In this document: positions 32,139 through 43,499 of the stretch, one piece after another
How the letters are laid out: every line of letters begins with the position of its first letter
How positions within the stretch are numbered: the stretch's first letter is position 1
Source: Lathyrus oleraceus
Taxonomy: Eukaryota; Streptophyta; Magnoliopsida; Fabales; Fabaceae
Reading direction: 5' to 3'
Assembly: GCF_024323335.1 (NCBI RefSeq)
Contig: NC_066579.1
Coordinates: 239,367,475 to 239,431,474, forward strand
DNA: 64,000 bases
Program-made: the position numbers and the translations under genes
Notes under the pieces: generated by a model
The model's input: only the letters and a program-made list of their open reading frames with translations
Databases searched by the model: none
What the model was told of the DNA's origin: nothing

Positions 32139-35100
32139 ATGCAGCTACTGGTTGAAGAGCAGATGTTTTTGGGTGTCAAACAAAGGGATACTTGTGTTTG
32201 GAACCTACTCCTGACCTGGAAGAGGAGACATCTGTGGGAGCTAAGTTGACAAGGGTCAACTATGAGTATGCTCAAGAAGGTCACTTTTAGAAGTTTGATA
32301 TCTAGAAGTGGAGCTGGTTGAAATGTGACATTGTGCAACCTCATGTTGTCTGTCTTGGATAGTTGCTCTTGGAAGTACTATGTTGTGTTGGAAGACATGT
32401 CCCCTGGATGTTAGAAGTCAATAATGGGGCAACCTGATTGCTATATCATTTAGGAGGATTAGGACCATGAATCTTGTAATTCAAACACCACGCTCAAAAG
32501 TGGCAGTTCTGTCAAAGAGTGAGAATATGAAGATTCAGAGATTGGTTGAGGTAGTATGCTCTGGCAATGCATACCTACTATTGACGAGTGTTGTTGTCTT
32601 TCACCAGTACTTATGGTCAGCTGGAGTCTGATTGGTGTGATTGGAGTATGTAGAGGTTTAACTCAGAGAGTTAGGTGCCACCAATAAGGATGGTGTATGT
32701 CATGGTGAGACAGTTGGGTACAATGCATGGATATTGGTGTGAAGTTTCCATGATTGTTAATTTGAGGGGGAGTTTTGGTTAACCTCCTCACGTATTGGTC
32801 AGCCTAGGGTCTGGTTGGCTGTTGACCTGTGTCACATGGGTTCTGGTAGTTGTGTGACACATTTGCAAGGAAGAATTCATCTCTCTCATTCCTAAGGGTG
32901 AATTTAATCATGGAAGACTTTCAAATCTATTGAGGTGCTTGCAAGCAGAAGATGTTGACACTAGAAGAGTACTTTCAAAGTATCCTTATGGTGGAGGTAT
33001 CTGAAAGGAATATTGGGAAAGGATTTAAGATCAATGTCTACTTGTGCCAACTACAAGTATTTAATTGATTATCCTTGGAGCTCAAGATAAATGATGTTTT
33101 TAAAATATGTTGGAACATCTCATCTTCAAGATCCTGTGCAGATTCACAAGAAGGATAGTACATTGGTTTATGATCTATCACTTTGGTGGCAGCAAAAGCA
33201 TATGATCTTTGAAAAGGTTTCCTGGCAAGAAACATGATCAGCCTTGACGTGTACAAGAAGAAGAAAACATCATAGTCCTGATGGTGGTTACTTGGATCAG
33301 TTTACTTTTGATCTAGGTAAGGAAGTGCATTGGCTAATGCACACTGTGGAGTTAAGAATAAGTGGCAGCATTCTTGACATCATGGAAACAGCTTTGCTTG
33401 AGGAAGTGGAATCCTTGGTATAGCTGAAGGGACAGTTTCTAACTGGTCCTTCTGAAGACTCATGCATCAGAGTGTCTGAGGTCTCTGGAGAAGAAGCAGG
33501 GATTCATCAAGGTGTGAGCTTGGATGACTTAACTGCAAACCTGTAGGATGGAGGATGTTTACTCAAACTTGGTTCCACAATCAAGTCTATGAGAACATTG
33601 AACTCTTGTTCTGTGAAGGGAGGAAGTTCTTTCAAGTGGCAGAAGAAGGAGCTGAATTCAACAGCTAGATGTCAAAACACAAGGTTATGACATTTGGTTC
33701 ATCATCAGAATCTTAGTTGGTGAAGTGGCACATCAACTTGAGATAGAAGGGTCTACTAGGTTATAGATTGGATACTTCAAGAAGCTTGAAGGTATAGTCT
33801 CACTTGGAAGGTCAGAATATCTTTGAGAGAAGTCTGATAAACGTGGAGAGGTCAAAAGAATGGCATTTGACTTTTTCATATGAGGATTCATGAAGGAGGT
33901 AATCAACCAGTGGCAATTGGTCTATCTCTGAAGTGAGTTCGAAGATTCAAGATAATCTGCATATGGCAACTGATTATTCTTGAAGATAGTCTGAGACAAG
34001 TTACTTTTGAGCAGAAAAGTAGTAAGTTAAAGACAAAAGGAGGTGTTTTCTAGTCATCTCTTGGAGCTTGTTGCTGGAGTTAAAGAAGATATGCAAGCAG
34101 GATTGTTTCAGAATGCCACATATAAAGACAAGGCTTCTGATATTGGGTGTACCTGCTGGAGCTTATATGGAAGACATATGCTGCAGGATTATTTCAGTTG
34201 ACATACTCATTGTCATGGTAACTGATATGGCTGTACTTGCTATAAAAGGAAACTGGATTATGCAGGATTTTTCCAGATGTCAGACCCGATGTCATGACAT
34301 CCTGTACACAGAACATTCAGTATGAATGTCTGGTGTTTTGTGATTGCACAATTGGTGGCAATCATTGGTTGATTGAAGATATGGCTAGCTGGCGCAATCT
34401 ATCAGGGATATCAACCAGATTTGTTTATTTTCCAAGGAGATCTTTACAGCTGATATGAAAAGATTTAATTGGAAAATATATTTAGGGTTTTCAAGCTGTC
34501 CAATGTTTCTATAAAAAGGGACTTAGAAAACCTGATTGTACACACAACCAAGACTGAGCGAAATTTAGAGAGAGAGCTAGGGTTGTGTCTGGTTTCTTGT
34601 GGATCAAGCTTGTGATTCAGTAATATCTGAAGAATATCAGATGGTGTTATGTTGTTTTCTGTTCTGGTTAGAAGAGAGATTGTCATAGAGTGTGGATGTG
34701 TTCAGCCAAGAAGGTTGAACAGGGAGCGTGCTCTTGAAGACATGAAGATGCGTCTTATGTTTTCCATTCATCAAGCTGTCTGGGTTCTCTTTGAATCAGG
34801 AAGTTTGTGAAGGTCCAACCTTGGGGTGTTGGATATGTTCATCTCCAAGTTTCAAGAGGAGAGTTGGTTGTTCATGATAGAGGGAGTTCTGTCCTTGCAC
34901 TGCAAGTAATCATCAAGCTTGTGGTCTATGTGTTCTCAGAAAACAAGGTATGGAACCTTGTTAGTTAGTGAGATGATGGGGCGTGTGTCAAGGCTGAGAG
35001 AGCAGAAGAATGTCTGACCTGATGTCATGACATTGCCTTGGACAATATTGTTATTTCCTTCTGAATCTTCAGTCATAAGGAAAAATGGAAGAGGTGCACA

Positions 35101-36296
35101 GGTGCTGATGTTGAAGTAGATGTCAGTGTGACATTCTGGTTGGTACAGGTGCTGGAGTTACAGTAGTTGTTTTTGGTGAATGCACAGATTTAGGGGGAGA
35201 AGAAGTACCCTGGTGCATTGTGCATTTGTGTGTCTTACTAGTTGCATCCTTAACTAGTAATTCTGATTGTTGCACAGATTTAGGGGGAGGAGAAGTACCC
35301 TTGTGCATGTGTGTATTACTAGTAGCCATAGCTAGTAATTGTTTTCTGCTTCTGCTGGTGATTAAACTACTGGTGTGTGCTTTAAGTGCTGCTTGTTTGC
35401 CTTGTGAACAAAAAGGACAGAGTGTTCACAAGATGTCATATGTGATGTCTTAACATAAGATATCCTATGTTCCTGCTGGAAGTTATATAAGGAAATGTGG
35501 ATGTGTGGTGCCAGATGTCAAGCTATCATTGGAGGTGAGAAGTGGTCTTAGGGAATGGTGACAGGGAGAATATATGGAGAATGCAGACAAAAGCAGTATC
35601 AAATGTTAAGACATAGCTTGTAACGTGTCTGACAACATTTATGGAATAATCTTGGAACTGCTGTTTCTGGAAACAGTCAAGAGCTGTAAAAGGTATTCAA
35701 AGATTTTCTGGGATATTGGTGGTGATTCTCTGACTGTTTCTCAGCAAATATTTATGAATCTTGACCAAGTATTTACTCCTACCGTTAATTCCTAAGCATG
35801 GTCTGGCCTATTTAAAGGATGTTTCAGCACTCCTCTTCTCACAAGAGCTACATTCCATTCCCTCTAAATCATGGGGTTTGTTAAAATCTGGGCATACTGC
35901 TCCAGGATCTGGTTTTGTGAAGGTGTCATATACAAATGTTTAGCTAAAAAGGGGGAGAGAAACATTGTCCTGAGGATGCACCAGAAGCAAGTAACATCTG
36001 GTAGCAAGGAGAAGATGGATTCAGACACAAAAGTCACTAACTGGGTATATCAATTGTGTCTTGTGATCTGAGTTAAGAAGACAGTTGTGTCTTGTGATCT
36101 GAGTTACATTATCCATGTACTCAGTATTACATATTCTTCAGGAAGCCCTCCTGTTGAGGGGAAGGGTTGTGATGCAGCTGTGTCTTATACAGCTTCTTCC
36201 TCATGTACACCAACAGTGGTGGTGGCATTGGGGTTGTCAAGGACAAAGAGGAAGTGCAGACCCATATTGGGTTATTTGTTTTAGCTAAAATTTGCC
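32139..36296 (+). other. Interior of the copia-type element, no coding recognised
   Basis: All frames are interrupted within about 90 codons. Promoter-like pieces with TATA motifs occur at 34510-34520 (ctataaaaagg) and 35810-35820 (tatttaaagg); each is followed by transcript-leader-like sequence and resembles parts of the element's own LTR. The palindrome gatgtcatgacatc appears at 34288 and, shortened, at 35021. These suggest that older LTR pieces have been incorporated. Confidence 0.5.
35181..35345. repeat. 90-bp direct duplication inside the copia element
   Basis: Both copies start tgcacagatttaggggga (35181 and 35271), continue with agtaccc and gtgcat, and then tactagt and ctagtaatt. Confidence 0.85.
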
Positions 36297-36308
36297 AAAG
36301 GGGGAGAT
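36297..36308 (+). promoter_or_regulatory. Polypurine tract of the copia element
   Basis: aaagggggagat abuts the 3' LTR; this form is typical of plant Ty1/copia elements. Confidence 0.88.
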
Positions 36309-37636
36309 TGTTAGTACCTTAAGATTAACATTAATTTTGTAAAATAAATAATGTACTCACCTCTGTTGTTTTAATATGTTGGGTTGAAGAAATTCAACAT
36401 CTGGACCAACATGTCATGTAAGATGTCACGACATCGGGACTGTGACATCTCACATGTGTATCAAACTGAATCAGTTAATTCTGGTTTGGTTTGTGATTAA
36501 TTAGGAGATCTGGTGAATATCCTATCTCCTATGTGAAGATCTTGAAGATTCAATCAGAAGATTCGGTGAAGATATTTGGTAAATATACAGTTTCCAAATA
36601 GAGAGATCTTTTATGAAATAAAAGATTGATTGAAGACCTTGATTGGAGCAGAAGATTTCTGCCAGCTTTGTAACAGCAAAGAAGAAGATTTGCTGCGATT
36701 TTTGAAGGCCTAAATCCAGTTGGGTGGTTAGGTTATAAATAGGAGATTGTAACCTAGGTTTTGTAAGCCTCAAACAATGTAAAAAATTAGAGGTGTGTAT
36801 GAGGTAAACCTCCCAACCTGTGGGAAGGTTACCAAGTGTTTCTCAGTGCTTGAAAGCATGAGATTATTTTTAACTCAAAGCCTGTAGGCAAGAGTGGTTA
36901 TGTTCTTGAACGAAGCTGTGAAGCAAGTTCAAGTTGTTTAAACATTACATGGTACTTGTAATGATAGGAATGGAAACTGGAGGTTTCTATCTAGGAGTGC
37001 CTAGGTATAGATTGCATTGGGTAGGGATTAAGTGAGGAGTTGTAAACGGGGGAGTTTAACTCTAAATTAATACTGCTAATAATGGATCTTCTTCCTGGCT
37101 TGGTATGCCCCCAGAGTAGGTAATGTTGTACCGAACTGGGTTAACAATTACTGGTGTTTTTACCTTCTGCACACTATATTTTGTCTGTTATAATTCAGTC
37201 TGTTTCTAGTCTGTTCATGAAGGGAATAACAGACTTGACACATAGCCTGCAGTCTGATTGCAAAACAGAATGTTATGACATTCATTATTGACTGCTATTA
37301 CTGATAGACTGGTTAGTCTGTTACAGTTTATCCATCTGTAATGTTGTGACAGATGATGTTCAAAACAATGTTGAGACATCATGCTTAGAATTGGGCAGGA
37401 TCAATAATCATAAGGGCTATGTTTGATCCCTACTGTGTGTTTGCACTAGATGGACAAAATTGGATGTTCTTCTTCCCATGGTGGTATATTAGCAGATGTC
37501 TTGACATCTGTGGCTGAGTGCATCTGAGTACTGGAGTGTAATTGTTAAAACTGTCTTGCTGTTTTTAGTAACAGTGTTGGATCAGATGTCATGACTTCGT
37601 GTAGAACATCTGTACTCTGACTATACCAGAATTTCA
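36309..37636 (+). repeat. 3' LTR of the copia element
   Basis: 1328 bp, tgttagtacc to gaatttca. It has a TATA box at 36734-36741 and several copies of the palindrome gatgtc(a/t)(t/c)gacatc. Confidence 0.85.
36734..36741 (+). promoter_or_regulatory. TATA box of the copia 3' LTR
   Basis: tataaata in the context ggttataaataggag, 425 bp into the LTR, followed within 40 bp by a leader-like sequence. Confidence 0.65.
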
Positions 37637-37641
37637 AGTTA
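37637..37641. repeat. Target-site duplication AGTTA, right copy
   Basis: Matches 32028-32032; element B sequence resumes afterwards. Confidence 0.88.
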
Positions 37642-37877
37642 TGTGTAGGCCAAGCTACGACTTAACACCTACTAGAGACACGAGGGGATTTCCATTAAAA
37701 TAAATCAATGGAAAGACTCGAACTGGAGAAAAATCTGCATGTATCAGGATATCACCAACACAACAGGAAACTATCCGCTAGGGATAAGCGTGAGTTGAAT
37801 TATCCACTACCTTTTACTGAGTTAAACTAAGGATAAACAACCCAAAACAACAAAGTGTCCATAAAGGGACAACATAA

Positions 37878-38030
37878 AGAATTATCCACTATCATGCTTA
37901 ACTGGTAAATGAAGGATATTCAAACAAAAGAAATATCTGCTACCATGCTTAATTGGTAAATGAAGGATATTCAAACAAAATAATTATTCACTGCCATGCT
38001 TAACTGGTAAATGAAGGATATTCAATCAGC
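37878..38030. repeat. Three tandem copies of a 51-bp unit
   Basis: catgcttaactggtaaatga occurs at 37893, 37944 (with aattgg) and 37995, exactly 51 bp apart, followed each time by aggatattcaa. Confidence 0.93.
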
Positions 38031-38219
38031 AAAAGTGAATTGGAACAACTCCAAAACATTTAAAACATCTGCTAGGGAAAGGAAGTTTGATTTATCAAGG
38101 AGATACAAATCTGAACTTAACTAGCAAAGTCAAACTTCAACGCATGAGTAAAAGAGATATATTATCTACTACATGTTACTGAGTAGCTTAAAATGGAAGA
38201 TAATACACTCGGGCAGAGT

Positions 38220-39015
38220 AACATCCATTACCAGTTACTAGGAAACATATCAAGGATGACTCGCTGAGGAAAAGGATGAAGAATCACCAACTACCAGTTA
38301 CTGAGCAACTTATTAAAGGTAATCAACCACATGAAAGAGTTATATTACCTGTTATTGGGCAATATACTCAAAAGGGAGGAAGACCAAAGGATTTACAACT
38401 ACCAGTTACTGGGTAGAAGACCAAAGAGAGAATATCCATTACCAGTTACTGGGTAACATATCAAGGATAAAATGTTGGGGAAGTAATTCAATGAGAAGTT
38501 TTGTTAACTACCAGTTATTGGGTAGATAACAGAAAAATGACCAGCTGGAAAAAGGATAAACAATTACCAATTACTGGGTAATTGAGCAATGATAATTTGC
38601 TGGCAAAAATAAAAGATAACCCGTTGGGAAAGTGAAAGTAAATTCGCTGGGGAAGTCAAAGAAGTAAATTACCTTCTACCGGTTACTAGGTAGATTAACA
38701 TAGGTAAAGTACTCAACATCAAGAAGGATATTACCAGTTACTGGGTAATAAACTCTTGGAGGACCAAAAAATCTATCTAGGTAAGAACTAGAAAGAAAAG
38801 GTCAAACAAGACTCAACCCAATGAGGATATAACTCGAGGGGAATGGTTCCATCCAGATAATGATAATCTGGTGGCAAAAATAAAAGATAACCCATTGAAA
38901 AAGCGAAAGTAAATTCGCTGGGGAAATCAAAGAAGTAAATCACCTTCTACCGGTTACTGGGTAGATTAACATAGGTAAAGTACTCAACATCAATAAGGAT
39001 ATTACCAGTTACCGG
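38220..39015. repeat. Irregular array of the palindrome taCCAGTtACTGGgta
   Basis: About eleven variants of taccagttactgggta lie 40-110 bp apart, for example near 38229, 38292, 38400, 38440, 38509, 38564, 38727 and 39003. The core ccagt-t-actgg is a perfect inverted repeat in at least three copies; others differ by one or two bases (for example cggttactgg or ccaattactgg). Confidence 0.85.
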
Positions 39016-39132
39016 GTAATAAACTCTTTGAGGACCAAAAAATCTATCTAGGTAAGAACCAGAAAGAAAAGGTCAAACAAGACTCAACCCAATGAGGATA
39101 TAATTCGAGGGGAGTGGTCCCATCCAGATAAT
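38591..39132. repeat. 271-bp tandem duplication
   Basis: gataatttgctggcaaaaat at 38591 and gataatctggtggcaaaaat at 38862 begin two copies that stay alike to atccagataatga. Differences are about twelve to fifteen substitutions by eye. Confidence 0.9.
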
Positions 39133-39923
39133 GAACTGGGGAGGAAACATAAATAATAATCATCCATGAGGAAATAACTCAGTGGGGAAGAAGAAAGGAT
39201 AAACTCTCCTGTTTAAGGGGCTGACACTCTACATTGAAGGAGGACAAACACACCACATCTGCATGAGGAAATGATATCACCAAAGCAAGGATCATAAAAT
39301 CAGGTCAATGCATAAAAGTGCACAATGAAATATCTGATGCCATTCTTATGCATGTATATGCATGAGTATGTATATGATTATGCTGACAAACAAGCACAAA
39401 ATATACAAACACGAAGATCCAATAATCACAACTAGATACTCGGCTAATCTCAACAAGATGGGAACACCAACTGGAGAGGGATGAAAATAAATCCTCGAGG
39501 ATATAAATCCTATCTTCAAATATTCAATTCCTTGAGGATAGTACACAACCATGTACTCAAGGAAGGTTGGGGATATCATAATCCAAATTCAATGCTCAAC
39601 TCTGGTTAGGGAAAGACATGGAGAATATGCATCCGACCAAAAACTGCTGAAGACTCAGTGCTCAGAGGATTAAAATAATTGCTAGAGGATAAGCAATCAC
39701 GGGGATTAAAATAAATCTAACTTCAATACTCGACTCTTAGGAGAGGAGGAATAATTGCTAGAGGATAAGCAATAATTGACAAAGATCTTGCTTAAAGCTC
39801 AAACTCTCTAGGAGATGAGAAAAGACAGCTTGAGAATTCGTATGAGACAAAAGCACTGCTGAGGATATCAACCAACATGCTAAGGATAAGAGAGATCTGT
39901 TGAGGATCCATATCTCAAGCCGA

Positions 39924-39926
<3 letters not shown>

Positions 39927-39975
<49 letters not shown>
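39927..39975. repeat. (AT)n microsatellite, about 24 units
   Basis: Uninterrupted alternating AT for 49 bases. Confidence 0.97.
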
Positions 39976-39976
<1 letters not shown>

Positions 39977-41285
39977 TTCATAGCAACAAGTCAACGCTGC
40001 GGGGGATTTTAAGTCAATACCATATCAAATGGGAGATAATCCTACAGGGGACGACTACATCAATACTGCTCAGAATCAAATATTGTATGAATGGGGAGAT
40101 CTTTCATCAGAAGAGGAAACTCTGCGGGGAATCCACGTCACAACAAGAGGCAAAACTCTGAGTGGGCGACTGGTGAGAAAACAAACTCCAACTGGATATT
40201 TCATCAATCAAGATCAATTATGTGGGGACTAAATTCCGTTAAGACAAATTATGCATGGGGATTGTCTCTAAAAAAGAATTAAGCGCGGCACGGGGATGCG
40301 AAATGCCAATAGATCCCTCACAAGGAAAACAAACACTTATAAGACTCTTCTTGGGGAATTGAGAAATAAACCAGTTCCAAGGTACCAAATATCAACCAGA
40401 CTGGCAAAAACTCGCTAAGGGAGAAACAATGCCACGACTATGCAACTACCAAATAAAGGTGTGTTGGGGATCTGAAAACCAAATAAAGGTTTTACTGGAA
40501 ATTCAGGGTTCAATCACAAAAATATGGAAACTGAGGATGAAAATCCACAAAGGCTCCCAGCTGGAGAAAGATGATGAACTACAAGGAGAACAACACATCA
40601 ACTCTATTGGGGATAAACGACAAACTGTTTGGGGAGCAAACACCTCCAAACACTTCCCGGGGAAGACAACAATGCTTCACACGTCAAGACTTACCGTTCT
40701 CAGATTACTATTGACATTCCTTTTTCGAATTCAATGTTCTTAAAGTAAATGCCTTATTATTTCAGAAAAATGGTTATTCATTAATTTATTTATTTCAAAA
40801 TTATCAGTATAAAAATGCAATTTTATTAAACAGAAACAAATAAGAATATCAACTAATTAGATAGAGACCCAACTTTATTTAATAGAATGGTAGTCCGCAA
40901 ATGTAAGGACTCCATGGATCTATACAAAGTTTGAAAATGGTAATATACATGGAAACATTCTACATTGAATACAATGACCACTACTCTCCCTACCGACTTT
41001 GAAATCCAATTGTGCTCTGTCCTTAGTTGAGAATGATGAATCAGAACCAAATGACTAGCGATGTTGCTTCAACGATCAGGTCTAGCTGGACGCAGTTACT
41101 TACCATAATCCCTAGTTTTTGCCTAGATTGCCCCAGGGTGGGGTACTCAATCTACTGGGATGGTTTTTCTGTTTCATGTCTCTAATTTTTTTCTGGACCT
41201 CCCTCTCGGGTTTCCAATCCACTAAGGCGCTCACTTTTGCCTAAGCCGCCCTTTCGGGTTTTCAACTTAGCGAGCTTTTCTTTTT

Positions 41286-42602
41286 TTAGGCGAAGTATTT
41301 CTTGACTGCATTGGCATTCACAGGATGAGTGAACTCTTCACCATCCATAGTTGTTAGAATCAATGCACCGCCTGAGAAGTCTCTCTTGACAACATATATG
41401 CCTTCATAATTAGGAGTCCACTTGCCCTTAGAATCAGGTTTGAAAGATAAGATCTTCTTGAGCACAAGGTCACCTTCTCGAAACACACGAGGTTTGACCT
41501 TCTTGTCAAAAGATTTCTTCAATCTCTGCTGATATAACTGACCATGACACATGGTAGTTAATCTCTTTTCTTCAATTAAATTAAGTTGATCAAACCTGGT
41601 CTGACACCATTCAACTTCGATCAACTTGGCTTCTATCAACACACACATTGATGGGATCTCAACCTCCACGGGGAGCATAACTTCCATGCCATAAACAAGA
41701 TAGAAAGGGGTTGCCCCTGTCGAAGTGTGGACAGATGTACGGTACCCATGCAAAGCAAATGGGAGCATCTCATGCCAATCTTTGTACGTCACAACCATCT
41801 TTTGGATAATCTTCTTAATATTCTTATTTGCAGCTTCAACAACCCCATTCATCTTGGGTCTGTAGGGAGAAGAATTATGATGTGCTATTTTGAACTCTTT
41901 GCAGAGCTCTTTCATCATATTGTTATTCAAGTTCGATCCATTAGTAGTAATGATCTTACTTGGCACACCATATCGGCATATGATCTGATTCTTGATAAAC
42001 CTCACAACAACTTTCTTGGTTACATTACCATACGATGCTGCTTCAACCCACTTTGTGAAGTAGTCAATAGCCACTAAAATGAATCGATGTCCATTTGATG
42101 CCTTAGGCTCTATCATGCCAATCATATCAATTCCCCACATGGAGAAGGGCCATGGAGAGGAAATGACATTCAAAAGTATCAGAGGAACATGAATCTTATC
42201 CGTATAGATTTAACACTTTTGGCATTTCTTCACGTATTTGCAACAGTCAGATTCCATTGTCATACAATAGTGACCTGCTCTCAACATATTCTTTGCCATA
42301 GCATGTCCATTGGAATGAGTACCAAATGACCCTTCATGGACTTCAGTCACCAATAGGTCTGATTCGCGTCTATCCATGCATCTGAGCAAAACCATATCGA
42401 AATTTCTCTTGTAAAGCACATCACCATTTAGGTAGAAGTTGCCAGCTAGTCTTCTCAAAGTCTTATTGTCTTTCAAAGATGCCCTAAGCGGGTAAATCTG
42501 ACTTTGGAGGAAACACTTAATATCATGGTACCATGGTTTATCATCTTTGATTTCTTCAATAGCAAATACATTTGCTGGCCTATCAAGGCGCATTACAATC
42601 AA
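41286..42602 (-). pseudogene. int: Integrase of Ogre/Tat-lineage element B
   Basis: Two pieces in one frame (42602-42213 and 42209-41286) are separated by a taa at 42210-42212 in place of the residue after KKCQKC. The first holds the zinc-binding module (VHEGSFGTHSNGH, KYVKKCQKC). The second has the catalytic core with WGIDMIG (Asp16 counting from 42173) and Glu113 in GVVEAANKN. The middle catalytic Asp is replaced: the motif reads TTNG with Thr77, exactly 35 residues before the Glu, so the enzyme would be dead even without the stop. A C-terminal domain with KWTPNYEG follows and the frame ends at 41286. Confidence 0.9.
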
Positions 42603-42611
42603 CTTAGGAAC

Positions 42612-43499
42612 TTAATTCCAAAAATTCACAATAATCGTGGAAGGTAACATTGCAAAAGCATTTGCCATCCGGTTTTCACCTCGAGGGATATGATGAAACT
42701 CAACCTTTGTAAAGAAAGTTGATATCCTCATCTCATAATCTCTATATGGTATCAAACCGAGTTGATTCATCTCCCATTCACCTTTAATCTGATTAACAAC
42801 CAAAGCTGAATCTCCATAGACGTCGAGATATTTGATTCTAAGATCAATGTCTTATTCGAGCCCTATAATGCATGCTTCATACTCAACCATATTATTAGTA
42901 CATTTGAACATTATTCTAGTTGTGAACGGAAAATGAGTGTCTTGAGGAGTAATAATTATTGACCCAATGCCATTACCATATGAATTAACAACTCCATCAA
43001 ATATCATGCCCCAATAGGAACCAGGTTCTGGCCCTTCTTCAAGCAATGGTTCATCACAATCTTTCATCTTCAAATATAATATCTCTTTATCAGGGAAATC
43101 AAACTGTACTGACTAATAATCATCAATAGGTTGGTGAGCCAAATGGTCAACCAAGACACTACCTTTAATCGCTTTTTGAGCTCGACATTCAATATCATAC
43201 TCAGATAACAACATTTGCCAACGGGCAATCCTCCCAGTTAAAGCAGGATTTTCAAATATGTACTTGATTGGATCCATCTTGGATATCAACCAAGTAGTAT
43301 GATTCAACATATACTGGCGCAAATGCTCAGCATCCCAAGCCAAAGCACAACATGTCTTCTCAAGTATAGAATACTGAGACTCACAATCGGTGAACTTCTT
43401 ACTGAGGTAGTAAATAACATATTCTTTCTTACCAGATTCGTCTTGCTGACCAAGAATACAACCCATACTCTCTTCAAGCATAATAAAATACATGATCAA
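42612..43499 (-). pseudogene. RNase H plus second, archaeal-type RNase H of element B
   Basis: The first part (43499-43116) carries the Ty3-type RNase H, with LGQQDESGKKE, YYLSKKF and DHLAHQPIDDY. The second part (43073-42615) carries IFDGVVNSYGNGIGS, NNMVEYEACIIGLE and YGDSALVVNQIKGEWE, the additional RNase H characteristic of the Tat/Ogre lineage. In-frame stops occur at 43113-43115 (tag), 42852-42854 (taa) and 42612-42614 (taa). This frame is shifted by one relative to the RT frame upstream, so a frameshift lies near 43500. Confidence 0.87.

Larger units (their letters stand above)
32033..37636 (+). mobile_element. Ty1/copia-type LTR element without recognisable pol
   Basis: The start tgttagtaccttaag recurs at 36309 immediately after a copia-type polypurine tract. 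The element ends gaatttca, flanked by AGTTA on both sides. Only the first 106 bp of the 5' LTR remain; the complete 3' LTR is 1328 bp. The interior of about 4.2 kb has no long frame and no integrase, RT or RNase H motif that I can read. It holds several promoter-like pieces and a 90-bp duplication. It is therefore non-autonomous or heavily rearranged. A SIRE/Maximus relation is possible but unproven. Confidence 0.82.
37642..41285 (-). other. Long repeat-rich 3' non-coding region of element B
   Basis: It lies between the integrase stop of B and its 3' LTR. No frame can be supported. It is packed with short direct repeats and palindromes (37878-38030, 38220-39015, 38591-39132), an AT microsatellite (39927-39975), and many phrases such as ctggggaa and gaggat. 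Near 41100-41280 it shares an iterated tttttgccta module with the equivalent region of element C. Confidence 0.7.
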
